From Neocallimastix lanati (nom. inval.) (Eukaryota > Neocallimastigomycota > Neocallimastigomycetes > Neocallimastigales > Neocallimastigaceae): DNA of 64,000 nt. The notes under the pieces are model-generated. The model was not told the origin of the DNA. It worked only from the letters and a program-made list of their open reading frames with translations, and did not search any database. The stretch lies in assembly GCA_016946835.1 (NCBI GenBank), contig JACVTC010000186.1:159501-223500 (forward strand). Reading direction: 5' to 3'. Positions within the stretch are counted from its first letter, which is position 1. The number at the start of each line of letters is the position of its first letter. The position numbers were made by a program, and so were the translations under genes. Of the stretch, positions 44,151 to 56,039 are shown one piece after another.

Positions 44151-45635
44151 TTTTTTTTTTTTTTTTTTTCATTATAGTCAATTCAAACCTTTATCCGTAT
44201 TAAGAATTTCATTTAAACAGAAATCTTATTAGCTTGAAATTGAGGTTCATTGATTATTAACTTTTTTTTTTTTTTTTTTTTTTTTAATTTATTTATACTC
44301 TTTATTTTATATTTTACTTTTATTTCATATTACTTTTTTTAAATATTATTTTTTAATTGGACTAATGCAATTCATTTTTTTTTATCATTTGATATTTTTT
44401 TTTTATATGTAAAAAATTTAATAATATAATATTTATCTATTTAATTTTTATATATTTTTAAAATATAATTTTTAATAACTCCCTTATCTCAAATTAACAT
44501 TAATCTAAAATCTTCTGAATCATTTATGTTACTATAAGTATTGTCGTTTTTATTTTTTTTTTTTTTTTTTTTTTTTTCATTATATATATTATTTTTTATT
44601 ATTATTAAAAATGAAAAGAATACCATCTAAATTGTTTAATCAGATATCTATTATTATTTAAAGATAAAAAAAAAAAAAAAAAAAAAAAAAAGCATCAGCA
44701 AATGTTTAAGGTTCCGATGACTATTTATATTATTATAACAAGGATTTGAATAGGTAAAATTTACTAATTTAGATGCTTTTTAAAACTTTACTATCTATTT
44801 TATAAACCCTAGCGTGCTTGTTATAGCGACTGAAACCTTTAGTACATTGTGGAAATTCTAAACTAAATTTAGTTAATTTCCTTTTACGAAAGATTTTTCT
44901 TAATATGAATTCATATTATATTCATTTAGGAAAAAGTGTTTGAACTTCTACAGACATTAAAATCTGAATTATATTGTTAATATATCTTTGGATAGACTGT
45001 GGACGATAATAGTAAATATAAAATTTTATGTTTACAACCAAACATAAGATTTTATAATTATACTTTTTTTTCTTTTTTTTATATACTATGAATAAACTTT
45101 ATCTAGAAATATTTACTTTATTATTTTTATTTATGTTATTCTACAATTATCGATACATTTAAAGCTTTATAAACATATATTAAACTTTATCAAAGCAATA
45201 AACATTTAATTATATATATCTTTTTAAATACTAAATAAAATCATATATTCAAAATTTGATAAATTCAAAATAAGTAATTTCAATAAACAGGAAAAATTAA
45301 AATAAATGAATTAATTTTTAATTTTTATTTTACATTTAAATATCGTTATATGCTTTTATTTATTTTATTACAATTTAGAAACATATAAATTCAATGAGAC
45401 ATAAGACATATCAAAAGATAGATATATTTCATTTATTTTTGTATAAATTAGAAACATATAAATTCTATGAGACATACGACATATCAAAAGATAAATATAT
45501 AAAAGATTGTATAAATTAAATTTAATTATACTAATATAAAATATTATAATAAACTTACATAAAAAATTAATGAAATATAAATTCCTTATTACATACATAT
45601 TTTAATTTTTAGAATATGAAAATTTTATCCTTCAA
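44151..45635. other. AT-rich spacer with poly-T/poly-A tracts
   Basis: T runs at 44147-44169, 44262-44285 and 44550-44577, and an A run at 44667-44690. An ~80-bp direct repeat lies at 45.37-45.50 kb (GAAACATATAAATTC.ATGAGACATA.GACATATCAAAAGATA, twice). The 76-codon minus-strand frame across it is repeat text, not a gene. Confidence 0.5.
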
Positions 45636-46015
45636 TATATTTACGAATTCCTTCTTGATGGAATTTCAGCTTTAAATGAACTACAATTCCATATTAGGAA
45701 GCGTTGACATTTAAGTATAAAGAAAAAACTCTTAAACAGTTCACAGGGGTCTACTGTGCCATATATTAAGGGTCTTACTAGTTATCTTGCTAAAGCAATA
45801 CCTATCATTAGTATCTCTTTTTAGTTACTTTTCCATCGATTTAGTAAGAAATCCATCAATACCAAGCGGTGTCGACGTCGTGCTGATATCGATTAGGAAC
45901 AATACTATTAGTAGTCCTATTATATATATCAGACACAAATACTAATAGTCCAGGTCCGATCACAGTAAGTTTAGAGAGTAATTATCATAATTAGGCTTTT
46001 TCTGTATTTTCATGG
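45636..46015. other. GC-richer non-coding island
   Basis: About 380 bases of mixed composition with internal inverted words (GAATTCC..GGAATTTC; ACTATTAGT and ACTAATAGT). The phrase GTCGACGTCGTGCTGATAT recurs in reverse at 7.98 kb. No conserved open frame. Possibly a structured RNA or a SINE-like remnant. Confidence 0.35.
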
Positions 46016-46199
46016 GAAAGTTTAGTAGACATTATAATATCTATTTTAAATATTTTACTTCTTTATTTTATAATTTTATATTTAAATAGTAATCATGTAT
46101 CTATAAATAATATACATCATATCGAAATTTTATTAACTTTTAAACCAATTTTTATTTCTTATTACTTTAAATTTTCTAAGATTAATTAATTATTTTTTT

Positions 46200-46725
46200 T
46201 ATTTTTATCCCTTTTTTTTTTTTTTTTTTTTTAATTTTTATTTTTTGTTTTATATTTTTTTTTTATCTTTTTTTTTATTTGTTTCTAATTTTTTTTTTTT
46301 TTATTTTTATCTTTTTTTATTTTTTATTATTTTTTATTTTTTATTATTTTTTATTGTTTATTTTTTATTTTTTTTTTTTACTTTTTATTTTTTTTTTTTA
46401 CTTTTTATTTTTTTTTTATATTTTAATTTTTTTTTTTTTTTTATTTTATTTATTCGTTTACTTACATTTTATTTTTAATTTTATAACATATAATGTTTTT
46501 TTTTTTTTTTTTTCTTTAAAAAAAAAAAAAAAACATAATTCGTAAAAATATAATTATTTATTTAATAAAGAACTAGATTTGTATTTTTTTTTTTTTTTTA
46601 GATTAAAAAATAAATAAAAAAAAAAATAAAAAATAAATAAAAAAATAATAAAAAATAATAAAAATTAAAAAATATAAAATAAATAATAAAAAATAAAAAA
46701 TAAAAAATAAAAAATAAAAATATAT
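46200..46725. repeat. T-rich then A-rich foldback tract
   Basis: About 310 bases of poly-T-like text (46200-46512) are followed by A-rich text (46515-46725). The arms are loosely complementary and could fold back. Phe/Leu-rich open frames here are artefacts of composition. Confidence 0.65.
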
Positions 46726-47289
46726 ATATATATTACATGAAACTATTAAATAAAATACATTAATATGTATATTAAAATTAATAATTATAAAAAAAATTTT
46801 TTTTTTCTAAAAATGTATATCTAAAAAGATGAAATACTTTTTTATACACTTTATACTTTATTATACTCATTAATATAGCTTTGTTATAATTTAAAATATC
46901 ATCAAATATTTAATGTTTTAATATATTGACTGTACCAATTTTAAAAATTTAAATATTAATTTATTTAAATAAAACTTTATTAAAATTTTAGAAAATGAAT
47001 ATTATTTTATTTAACAAATAGCAAATATTTTTAGTTTTCGATTTAAATAATAAAATAATATTACTATAATAATGTTTATTATATTTATTATATTTTTAAA
47101 ATAAAACTATTAAAATTCATTTATTTATAAAAGTATTTAGTATTAATGATGGATTGAAAAAACATATATATTTTTAAAAGTTTTATTGAATCTACGTATC
47201 ATAATAGGTTTCAATATTTCATATAAATAAACTTATTTTAAGATTTCTTTTTAAAATAAGTGCGTCTTTTCCATTTTCTTGTTTTACTA

Positions 47290-47301
47290 AAATTTTATTT
47301 A

Positions 47302-47333
<32 letters not shown>

Positions 47334-47765
47334 TTCATTTATTTTTTATTTTATTTATCTTTATTTTTTATCTTTATTTTTATTTTTATTTTTATTTTTA
47401 TTTTTATTTTTATTTTTATTTTTATTTTTATTTTTATTTTTATTTTTATTTTTATTTTTATTTTTATTTTTATTTTTATTTTTATTTTTATTTTTATTTT
47501 TATTTTTATTTTTATTTTTATTTTTATTTTTATTTTTATTTTTATTTTTATTTTTATTTTTATTTTTATTTTTATTTTTATTTTTATTTTTATTTTTATT
47601 TTTATTTTTATTTTTATTTTTATTTTTATTTTTATCTTTATTTTTATTTTTATTTTTATTTTTATTTTTATTTTTATTTTTATTTTTATTTTTATTTTTA
47701 TTTTTATTTTTATTTTTATTTTTATTTTTATTTTTATTTTTATTTTTATTTTTATTTTTATTTAT
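47290..47765 (+). repeat. (TTTTTA)n hexamer microsatellite
   Basis: After a 25-base T run, about 65 almost pure TTTTTA units run from about 47370 to 47760, with one TTTTTATCTTTA interruption near 47635. The equivalent place in the other copy (52820-53000) has a much shorter, mixed TTTTTATTTTTAC / TATTTAT tract. The Leu-Phe repeat frame through it is not a gene. Confidence 0.9.
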
Positions 47766-47964
47766 TATTATTTTACTTATTTACTTATTTTATTTTATTA
47801 ATTTTCTATTGTTGCGAAAGTATTTATAAGATCAATAGTATATATCGAAACATTAAAATATAAATCTAATAAAATATGCTATATTCTTATAATTGCCTTG
47901 TAATACAAATAAAATTTTAAAAACTTTATTTTTTATTATTTAATTTTAATCTATATATATTCAA

Positions 47965-48642
47965 CTAGTATTTGCGTGTTTCCATTTTTTGAAAGCGATA
48001 ACAGATAAACATAATACATCCGATTGAAGTTACTCCAACAAAAAAAAAAGTAAATATAAATAAGGCATACCTAGCACCAGCATGTTCGGTATCACTTGGC
48101 CCTTTAGTTTGCATATTACAAATGCCCTCTTCTAAACAATCCATAGATGAACACTCATCATTAGTCTTACAAGTATCACGATATGGTTTGCCGCAATGCA
48201 TGAACGAACTGCGCCCATTTGAGAAACTTGACTCATAGATATCATCGCAATGTACTATAGGCGCTTCATCATTAAATACACAATGATTGTCGATGCATTT
48301 ATCAGATAAACAATCTGTATTGTTTTTACACTCTAATGAAAGGGATTCCCCACTTATAATTTCTTCTCTTGGACATTTTTCTTGCTTAATCTCATCATCT
48401 GTACAAGTATAAGCAATATAGTGCCATATTTTTCCAGTTGAATCTGGAATATCAACGAACTTTTGGATGTATTCATTATCAACTACCACGCAAATATCAT
48501 TTTTACAATAAAAGCTTAGAAAATATTCGTTTTTAATTTTCATCACTTCTTCTCTAGGTAGAGTGTCACCGTATGTATAAGCATCAGCAAGCTGAAAATA
48601 AAATATAACCATAAATATTATTAAAACCACATTATTTATCAT
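47965..48642 (-). CDS. cysteine-rich type I membrane protein, copy A
   Basis: 225 codons from ATG 48642, intact. Residues 1-21 form a signal peptide (cut likely after ADA). The ectodomain has 14 cysteines in a CxxxxDC-LSDKC-xxxHC style that recalls small disulfide-knotted receptor or ligand domains. Residues about 190-214 form one transmembrane helix, followed by a short tail ending METRKY. The 225-codon paralogue at 53230-53907 keeps all 14 cysteines and the tail, but differs throughout the rest and almost completely in the membrane helix. Likely a surface protein of the fungus, role unknown. ATG is preceded by GACAAA, and the start is shared by both copies. The flank upstream is almost identical in both copies. 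Confidence 0.8.
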   Translation of the reverse strand: MINNVVLIIFMVIFYFQLADAYTYGDTLPREEVMKIKNEYFLSFYCKNDICVVVDNEYIQKFVDIPDSTGKIWHYIAYTCTDDEIKQEKCPREEIISGESLSLECKNNTDCLSDKCIDNHCVFNDEAPIVHCDDIYESSFSNGRSSFMHCGKPYRDTCKTNDECSSMDCLEEGICNMQTKGPSDTEHAGARYALFIFTFFFVGVTSIGCIMFICYRFQKMETRKY

Positions 48643-49735
48643 TTTGTCCTTACGTATACAAGGAATTGCATATTTATTATTATAGATAAAATATAGATAT
48701 TTGTTATTAGTATCCTTCTAAAAATTTGTTTATTATAAGTTATATTATATTATTATCTTAAGATATATATATTAAATATAATATTTACATTTATATAATT
48801 TTAGATTTGATAAACAATAATACCATACAAATTTTATTTACAAATTAAGTAAAATATAAAATATTTATAGATGTAATATATTTAAATAAATGTATAATAA
48901 AATATGAAATAATTAGTATATTTTAATATTATTTAATTATATATGACATAAACAAATATAAACCAAAAAAAAAAAAAAAAAAGATTCTATATATAAATTA
49001 TTATTTACCTTTTGTACATATGCTATTTTATTTATTTCTATTTATATATATTTTTTATTTAGCATTTATTTGTCTGGTTATTTAATCTAATGACTTCTTT
49101 TGTTTCTTTCGACTTATTTCTAAATGATTAATTAAAATTGATTAATATTAATATAAGAAATTATTGATATTAGTATTTTTATTTAGAAATTCCAATAATA
49201 AATTGGTATTATTTATTTCAATATTTCGATATTTCAAAATAGATAAATATTTCTTGATATATATTTTAACACAATACGACATAATAAATATATTTCATTA
49301 TAAATAATTACAAAAGAGGTTTATTTTTACAGGATGTAATTATTTTATTTTTTCACTTTAAATAAATATAGAAAATAATATCAGAATTCAAGTATTTCAA
49401 TTCTTAATTGATATTACTCCCGATAAAAATAAGTCGTAAATCGTTAAATCAAGTTAATTTAAAACCCAAAATCAATCTTTTAAGTTTTGTCAGATTGTAT
49501 AATTAATCTAAATCCATATCCACTGGTTTTTGAAAAATTACTAAATTTAAAAGTTTATTTGAAACAATTATTTAAATATTATTAATTAAAGTTTATTTGT
49601 TCTATTCATTATTACACATTAATATTAATACTCAATCACATGATATATTATGATTTCCGTTGAACTATTTCTTTTATGTTGACAATATGGAATATATTTA
49701 ATATTAAAGCTTTAGGATTTAATGATTAATATTAT
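48643..49735 (-). promoter_or_regulatory. 5' flank of cysteine-rich gene A
   Basis: About 1.1 kb that matches 53908-55010 except for about two base changes and poly-A length. It must contain the promoter. AT-only text hides single elements. Confidence 0.6.
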
Positions 49736-50060
49736 AATTATATTTTATATTTATTATTTTATATATTATATATTATATATTATATTTTATATTTTATATA
49801 TTATATATTATATATTATATTTTATATATTATATATTATATATTATATTTTATATTTTATATTTTATATTTTATATTTTATATTTTATATTTTATATTTT
49901 ATATTTTATATTTTATATTTTATATTTTATATTTTATATTTTATATTTTATATTTTATATTTTATATTTTATATTTTATATTTTATATTTTATATTTTAT
50001 ATTTTATATTTTATATTTTATATTTTATATATTTTATATATTTTATATTTTATATATTTT
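49736..50060. repeat. (TATTTTA)n heptamer microsatellite
   Basis: Roughly 40 units, the copy A expansion of the same array at 55010-55130 (about 15 units). The Ile/Leu/Tyr/Phe open frame here is an artefact. Confidence 0.85.
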
Positions 50061-50199
50061 TAATTTTTAAATATTTAACATATTTATAATAAAATTAAAT
50101 TTTATACATATAAAATAGTATTGATATTTTGCAAAAGTTAAAATAGTTTTAAAATGAATCAATAACTTTATTTGATATTATATTTTTTTATTTGTGGTA

Positions 50200-50460
50200 T
50201 GCACAGCCATTTATCCCTACTCAAGATATTAGAATATAAAATTAATCGTGATACTTTGATATGATTTTGCAAAGGCGGATATTTTCTATGCTGGACGGCC
50301 TTACTGAGTTTCCATAATTGTTCTTATACATTTATATTATTGCTAAAAGTTTTCTGATACCCTTTTTCTCGAAGTGCTTCTCTAGTTCCTAATTTCCCTT
50401 TGAGTCGAAGGAATCTAATGTATTTCTCAATGTGGTTTATTTCCATATATGGTTTGTTTT
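50200..50460. repeat. conserved segment before the element, copy A
   Basis: GGCGGATATTTTCTATGCTGGACGGCCTTACTGAG and CGAAGTGCTTCTCTAGTTCCTAA-type text, shared with 55290-55510. AAGGC and GCCTT bracket a small stem. Confidence 0.5.
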
Positions 50461-50521
50461 TTTATAATTAAATGAAAAAAAATAGTAACTAAATAAATAA
50501 TAATTAAATAAATAAATATTA

Positions 50522-50562
<41 letters not shown>

Positions 50563-50750
50563 TTATTATTCAATTGTAAAAATCATTTTTTTATAAAAAT
50601 AATAATTTTTTATAATTCATTTTTAATAGAATATATTATTAATTTTTTTGAAATAGTTATTTAATAATATTTAGTATTTATTTGTGATTGTATAGAGTAT
50701 AGTAATAATGTATGACTTCAAAAATTTTATACGATGCATTTCGAAATTCA
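50460..50750. other. insertion in copy A with (AT)n
   Basis: AT-rich text with a TATATA run at 50528-50560 separates the 50.2-50.46 kb segment from the conserved element. The B copy reads straight through, so this is a gain in A or a loss in B. Confidence 0.5.
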
Positions 50751-50759
50751 AAATCCCTA

Positions 50760-51150
50760 ATCCAGATCAATATAATCCTAACCCAATGAGATACGTTCTA
50801 CCTCACTTAGTAATTACAAATTAGTACTAAAGATTGCTTTTGTAGAATTTATCTATATTCATATTTAGCCATATTCTTGGTATTCCTTTGTAAATATATT
50901 AAATAACAGCACATTTGCAACCCTCTCGGGCCCATATTTATAAGAATATCATTTCTATAATCTTTAGAATAATAGGAATAATATATTCATGTATATAGGA
51001 AGGTAAAATATTTATCTGTAAATCTTGCTATCTTATTCTACAAAAACTTCAAATGAGGAAATCCGGAAATAATCAAAGAGCCGAATTTAAAAAGGAACCT
51101 TTTGTGCGTTAATTCTCAGATTAACAACCAGGATAAAGCATAATTTTACG
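50760..51150. repeat. conserved non-coding element, copy C
   Basis: Diverged copy of 32335-32740: CCTAACCCAATGAGATACG, GATTGCTTTTGTAGAATTTAT, ATTCTACAAAAACTTC and AAATCCGGAAATAATCAAAG-type words in the same order. The 12-bp inverted repeat is kept with one change. Confidence 0.6.
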
Positions 51151-51229
51151 ATATTTAATAAATTATTATTTTGAAGTATTTTTTTTTAAAATAATAAACT
51201 TTTCATATAATTCAAACAAAAAGTTACTT

Positions 51230-51240
51230 AAAAAATTCTT

Positions 51241-51298
<58 letters not shown>

Positions 51299-52300
51299 AA
51301 AATAAAAAGTTTCTAAAAAATGAAACAGTTCTTTAAAAATATTATAATTTATTAAAAATATTAAAAATAAAATAATTCAAATAATTAAAACAAAAAAGAA
51401 CTTTAAATATAATTTTTTTTTTAAAAAATAAAGCAAAGTATTTTTTAAAAATAATTTTATTTTTAATAATGAAATATTTAATATAACAAAAATAAAGAGA
51501 TTTTTTTATACTAATTCTATTCTTTAAAAAAAAAAAATATAAAAAAAGCTGTTCTTTAAAAATTAAATAGTTCGTTAAAAATAAAATAGTTCTTTAAAAC
51601 AATACAATTATTTAAAAATAAAATAAAAAAATAAAAATAAAAATAAAAAATTATTTAAAAAAAATTTTTTATTTAAAAAAAAAAAAAATATTCTTTAAAA
51701 ATAAAAAATTATTTTTTAATAAAAAAAACATTATTCTTTAAAATTAAAATAGTTCATAAAAGACAAAATAGTTATTTAAAATAAAACAGTTATTTAAAAA
51801 TAAAACAGTTCTTTAAAGGCAAAATAGTTATTTAAAATAAAACAGTTCTTTAAAGGCAAAATAGTTCTTTAAAAATAAAACAGTTCTTTAAAAATAAAAC
51901 GGTTCTTTAAAAATAAAATAATTCTTTAAAAATAAAACAGTTCTTTAAAAATAAAATATTTTATACAATTAAACCAAAAAAGTTCTTTAAAAATAAAATA
52001 TTTTATACAATTAAACCAAAAAAGTTCTTTAAAAATAAAATATTTTATACAATTAAACCAAAAAGTTCTTTAAATATAAAATATTTCATACAATTAAACC
52101 AAAAAGTTCTTTAAATATAAAATTTCTTTAAAAAAAAAAAATCTTTAAAAATTTAATAGTTCTTTGAACCTTAAATAGTTCTTTAAAAATAATATAATTC
52201 TTTAAAAATAAAATATTTCACATAATTAAAACAAAAAAGTTCTTTAAATGTATATATATATATTTTTTTAAAAATTAACCCAAAGTATTATTTATAAAAA
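51230..52300. repeat. AT minisatellite, AGTTCTTTAAAAATAAAA units
   Basis: The same 20-bp family as at 32.9 and 56.0 kb, mixed with a ~51-bp compound unit (TATTTTATACAATTAAACCAAAAAAGTTCTTTAAAAATAAAA) repeated about four times at 51950-52120. Begins with T and A homopolymers (51243-51294). Confidence 0.8.
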
Positions 52301-53229
52301 AAAAATAAAAAAAATTTTTTTTTTTTTCTAAAAATGTATATTTAGAAAGATAGAATATTTTTATACTTTATACTTTAGTATATTTAATAATATAGTGTTG
52401 GCATAATTTAAAATATCATCAAATATTTAATGTTTTAATGTATTGACTGTACCAATTTTAAAAATTTAAATATTAATTATATAAATAAAAATTTTAGAAA
52501 ATTTTAGAAAATGAATATTATTTTATTTAACAAATAGCAAATTTTTTTAGTTTTCGAATTAAATAATAAAATAATGTTAATATAATAATATTTATTATGT
52601 TTATTATATTTTTAAAGCAAAATTATTTAAATTCATTTATTTATATAAGTATTTAGTATTAATGATGGATTGAAAATATATATTATTAAAGGTTTTTATT
52701 GAATCTACGTATCATAATAGGTTTCAATATTTCATATAAATAAATTTATTTTAAGATTTCTTTTTAAAATTAGTGCGTCCTTTCTATTTTATTGTTTTAC
52801 TAAAAATTTTATTTTATTTTTTTTTTTTTTTATTTTTTATTTTTTTTATTTTTATTTTTATTTTTATTTCTATTTTCATTTTTACCATTATTTTCATTTT
52901 TACCATTACTTTCATGTTTACCATTATTTTGATTTTTACATTTATTTTTATTTATATTATTTATATTATTTATATTATTTATATTATTTATATTATTTAT
53001 ATATTCATTTATATATATATTTTTTTATTATTTTATTTATTAACTTATTTTTATTTTATATTAATTTTCTATTATTGTGAAAGGATTTATAAGATCAATA
53101 GCATATGTCGAAATATTAAACTATAAATATAATAAATTATGATATATTTTTATAATTACGTAGTAATATAAATAAAATTTTAAAAACTTTATATTTTATT
53201 ATTTTTAATATTAATATATATATATTCAA

Positions 53230-53907
53230 CTAGTATTTGCGCGTTTCCATTGCTTTACAGCAATAACAATTAAGACAAATACATAAGATTGTAATTATCA
53301 CAATTACAAAAATTAGCACTGACCCTAGGCCAATAGAAGTACCAATACATTGGCCCTCATTTGGACTTTTAGTTTGCATGTTACAAATTCCTTCTTTTAA
53401 GCATTCCTTAGATGAACACTCATTATTGTATGTACAAGTATCACGATACGGTTTTCCGCAATGCATGTACGAATTGCCCCCTTTAAAGAAATCTGGTACA
53501 TAGATATCATCGCAATGTTCCATAGGCGCTTCATCGTTAAATACACAATGATTGTCGACGCATTTATCAGATAAACAATCTTTATTGTTTTTACATTCTA
53601 AAGAAACGGACTTTCCATTTATATTTTCTGTACTTGGGCATGCATTTTTCTTAATCTCATCATATGTGCAAGTATAAGCAATATAATGTCTTATATTACC
53701 AGTTGGATCTGGAATATCAACGAACCTGTCGGAGTAATTAGAATTAACTACCACGCAAATACCATATTTACAATAAAAACTTAGATTAAATTGGTCTTTA
53801 ATTTTACGCACTTCTCCTTGGGGTAGAGTGTCACCGATGGTAAAAGCATCAGCAACCTGAAAATAAAATATAATCATAAATATTGCTAAAACCACATTAT
53901 TTATCAT
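53230..53907 (-). CDS. cysteine-rich type I membrane protein, copy B
   Basis: 225 codons from ATG 53907, intact, same length as copy A. Signal peptide, 14 aligned cysteines plus one more (GQC) just before the membrane, a single Ile/Leu/Val-rich transmembrane helix near residues 192-216, and a tail ending METRKY. By eye about 60-65% of residues match copy A. Substitutions are scattered through the ectodomain and dense in the membrane segment, whereas the first five codons, the block from LECKNN to FNDEAP and the tail are kept. Function unknown. Membrane protein status is well supported, ligand is not. Confidence 0.8.
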   Translation of the reverse strand: MINNVVLAIFMIIFYFQVADAFTIGDTLPQGEVRKIKDQFNLSFYCKYGICVVVNSNYSDRFVDIPDPTGNIRHYIAYTCTYDEIKKNACPSTENINGKSVSLECKNNKDCLSDKCVDNHCVFNDEAPMEHCDDIYVPDFFKGGNSYMHCGKPYRDTCTYNNECSSKECLKEGICNMQTKSPNEGQCIGTSIGLGSVLIFVIVIITILCICLNCYCCKAMETRKY

Positions 53908-55010
53908 TTTGTCCTTACGTATACAAGGAATTGCATATTTATTATTATAGATAAAATATAGATATTTGTTATTAGTATCCTTCTAAAAATTTGTTTATTA
54001 TAAGTTATATTATATTATTATCTTAAGATATATATATTAAATATAATATTTACATTTATATAATTTTAGATTTGATAAACAATAATACCATACAAATTTT
54101 ATTTACAAATTAAGTAAAATATAAAATATTTATAGATGTAATATATTTAAATAAATGTATAATAAAATATGAAATAATTAGTATATTTTAATATTATTTA
54201 ATTATATATGACATAAACAAATATAAACCAAAAAAAAAAAAAAAAAAAGATTCTATATATAAATTATTATTTACCTTTTGTACATATGCTATTTTATTTA
54301 TTTCTATTTATATATATTTTTTATTTAGCATTTATTTGTCTGGTTATTTAATCTAATGACTTCTTTTGTTTCTTTCGACTTATTTCTAAATGATTAATTA
54401 AAATTGATTAATATTAATATAAGAAATTATTGATATTAGTATTTTTATTTAGAAATTCCAATAATAAATTGGTATTATTTATTTCAATATTTCGATATTT
54501 CAAAATAGATAAATATTTCTTGATATATATTTTAACACAATACGACATAATAAATATATTTCATTATAAATAATTACAAAAGAGGTTTATTTTTACAGGA
54601 TGTAATTATTTTATTTTTTCACTTTAAATAAATATAGAAAATAATATCAGAATTCAAGTATTTCAATTCTTAATTGATATTACTCCCGATAAAAATAAGT
54701 CGTAAATCGTTAAATCAAGTTAATTTAAAACCCAAAATCAATCTTTTAAGTTTTGTCAGATTGTATAATTAATCTAAATCCATATCCACTGGTTTTTGAA
54801 AAATTACTAAATTTAAAAGTTTATTTGAAACAATTATTTAAATATTATTAATTAAAGTTTATTTGTTCTATTCATTATTACACATTAATATTAATACTCA
54901 ATCACATGATATATTATGATTTCCGTTGAACTATTTCTTTTATGTTGACAATATGAAATATATTTAATATTAAAGCTTAAGGATTTAATGATTAATATTA
55001 TAATTATATT
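53908..55010 (-). promoter_or_regulatory. 5' flank of cysteine-rich gene B
   Basis: Almost base-for-base the same as 48643-49735. High identity stops around the start codon. Confidence 0.6.
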
Positions 55011-55130
55011 TTATATTTATTATTTTATATATTATATATTATATATTATATTTTATATTTTATATTTTATATTTTATATTTTATATTTTATATTTTATAT
55101 TTTATATTTTATATTTTATATTTTATATTA
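55010..55130. repeat. (TATTTTA)n heptamer, short allele
   Basis: About 15 units, against about 40 at the same position of copy A. Confidence 0.85.
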
Positions 55131-55289
55131 CATATATTATTAATTTTTAAATATTTAAAATATTTATAGTATAATAAAATTAAAATTTATACATATAAAA
55201 TAGTATTGATATTTCGCATATAATTAAATTAAAATAGTTTTAAAACGAACATAAATTTTTATTTTATTTATTTATTTTTTTTTTTATTT

Positions 55290-55880
55290 ACAGTGAGTAC
55301 CACCCTTTATCCCCACTCAATACATAAGAATATAAAGTTAGTCATGATACTTTTGTATGCTTTTGTAAAGGCGGATACTGTCTACGCTGGACAGCCTTAC
55401 TGAGAGTCCAGCATTGTTCTTATATATTTAAATTAAGACTAACAATATTCTACTACGTTTTTTTTCGAAGTGCTTCTCTAGTTCCTAAACTTTCCTTTGA
55501 ACCAAGGCCAGTATAACCCTAACTCAGTGAGATACGTTCTACCTCACTTGGTAATTACAAATTAGTCATAAAGATTGCTATAGTAGAATTTATTTATATA
55601 CATATATGTAGCTATATACTTGGAATTCCTTTATAAATATATTAAATGATGTATTTGCGTAACCCTTTCATGCCTATATTTAAAAGAATATCATTTCTAT
55701 ATTCTTTAGGATATTAGGAATAGTATATATAAGTAAATGGTATATACCTACCTGTAACTCTTACTACCATATTCTACGAAAGCTTCTTATAAGAAAATCC
55801 GAAAATAGTCAAAATGCCGGATCTAAAAAGCAGCCTTATGTACGTCAGCCCTCGGATAAACAATAATGATAATATATAGT
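55290..55880. repeat. conserved segment plus non-coding element, copy B (contiguous)
   Basis: Joins the GGCGGATACTGTCTACGCTGG segment directly to CCAGTATAACCCTAACTCAGTGAG and the 400-bp element. In this copy the segment has a GCTGGAC/GTCCAGC inverted pair. The 12-bp arms of the element have drifted (CTATAGTAGAAT / ATTCTACGAAAG). Confidence 0.6.
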
Positions 55881-56039
55881 TTGAATATTAATAATGAAGT
55901 ATTATTTAGAAATAATTTTTTTATAAAAATAAAATTTGAATATAATTAAATTAAAAATATTTTTAAAAATAATAAATTGTTTTAAAAAAATAATTTATAA
56001 AAAATAAAATGATTTTATAAAAATAAAAGTACTCGTTTA

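Larger units (their letters stand above)
46797..51190. repeat. segmental duplication, cysteine-rich gene block, copy A
   Basis: Matches 52318-55930: the same 3' flank, minus-strand gene, near-identical 5' flank, heptamer repeat, GGCGGAT…GGCCTT segment and conserved element in the same order. Copy A carries a microsatellite-bearing insertion at about 50.42-50.75 kb that copy B lacks, so the two element parts are contiguous only in B. Confidence 0.8.
52318..55930. repeat. segmental duplication, cysteine-rich gene block, copy B
   Basis: Second copy of the block at 46797-51190. Its right end merges without a gap into the start of PLC block B through the conserved element at 55.51 kb. This makes a composite of both block types. 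Confidence 0.75.

Noticed and set aside
45368-45598. 76-codon minus-strand frame
   Set aside because: Covers a two-copy direct repeat of AT-rich text with no signal or domain.
46245-46545. two Phe-rich plus-strand frames
   Set aside because: Poly-T composition only.
47260-47829. 189-codon plus-strand frame of Leu-Phe repeats
   Set aside because: It is the translation of TTTTTA hexamers; no stop can arise in that repeat.
49722-50063. 113-codon frame of Ile/Leu/Tyr/Phe
   Set aside because: Translation of the TATTTTA heptamer; 21-base periodicity gives a repeating peptide.
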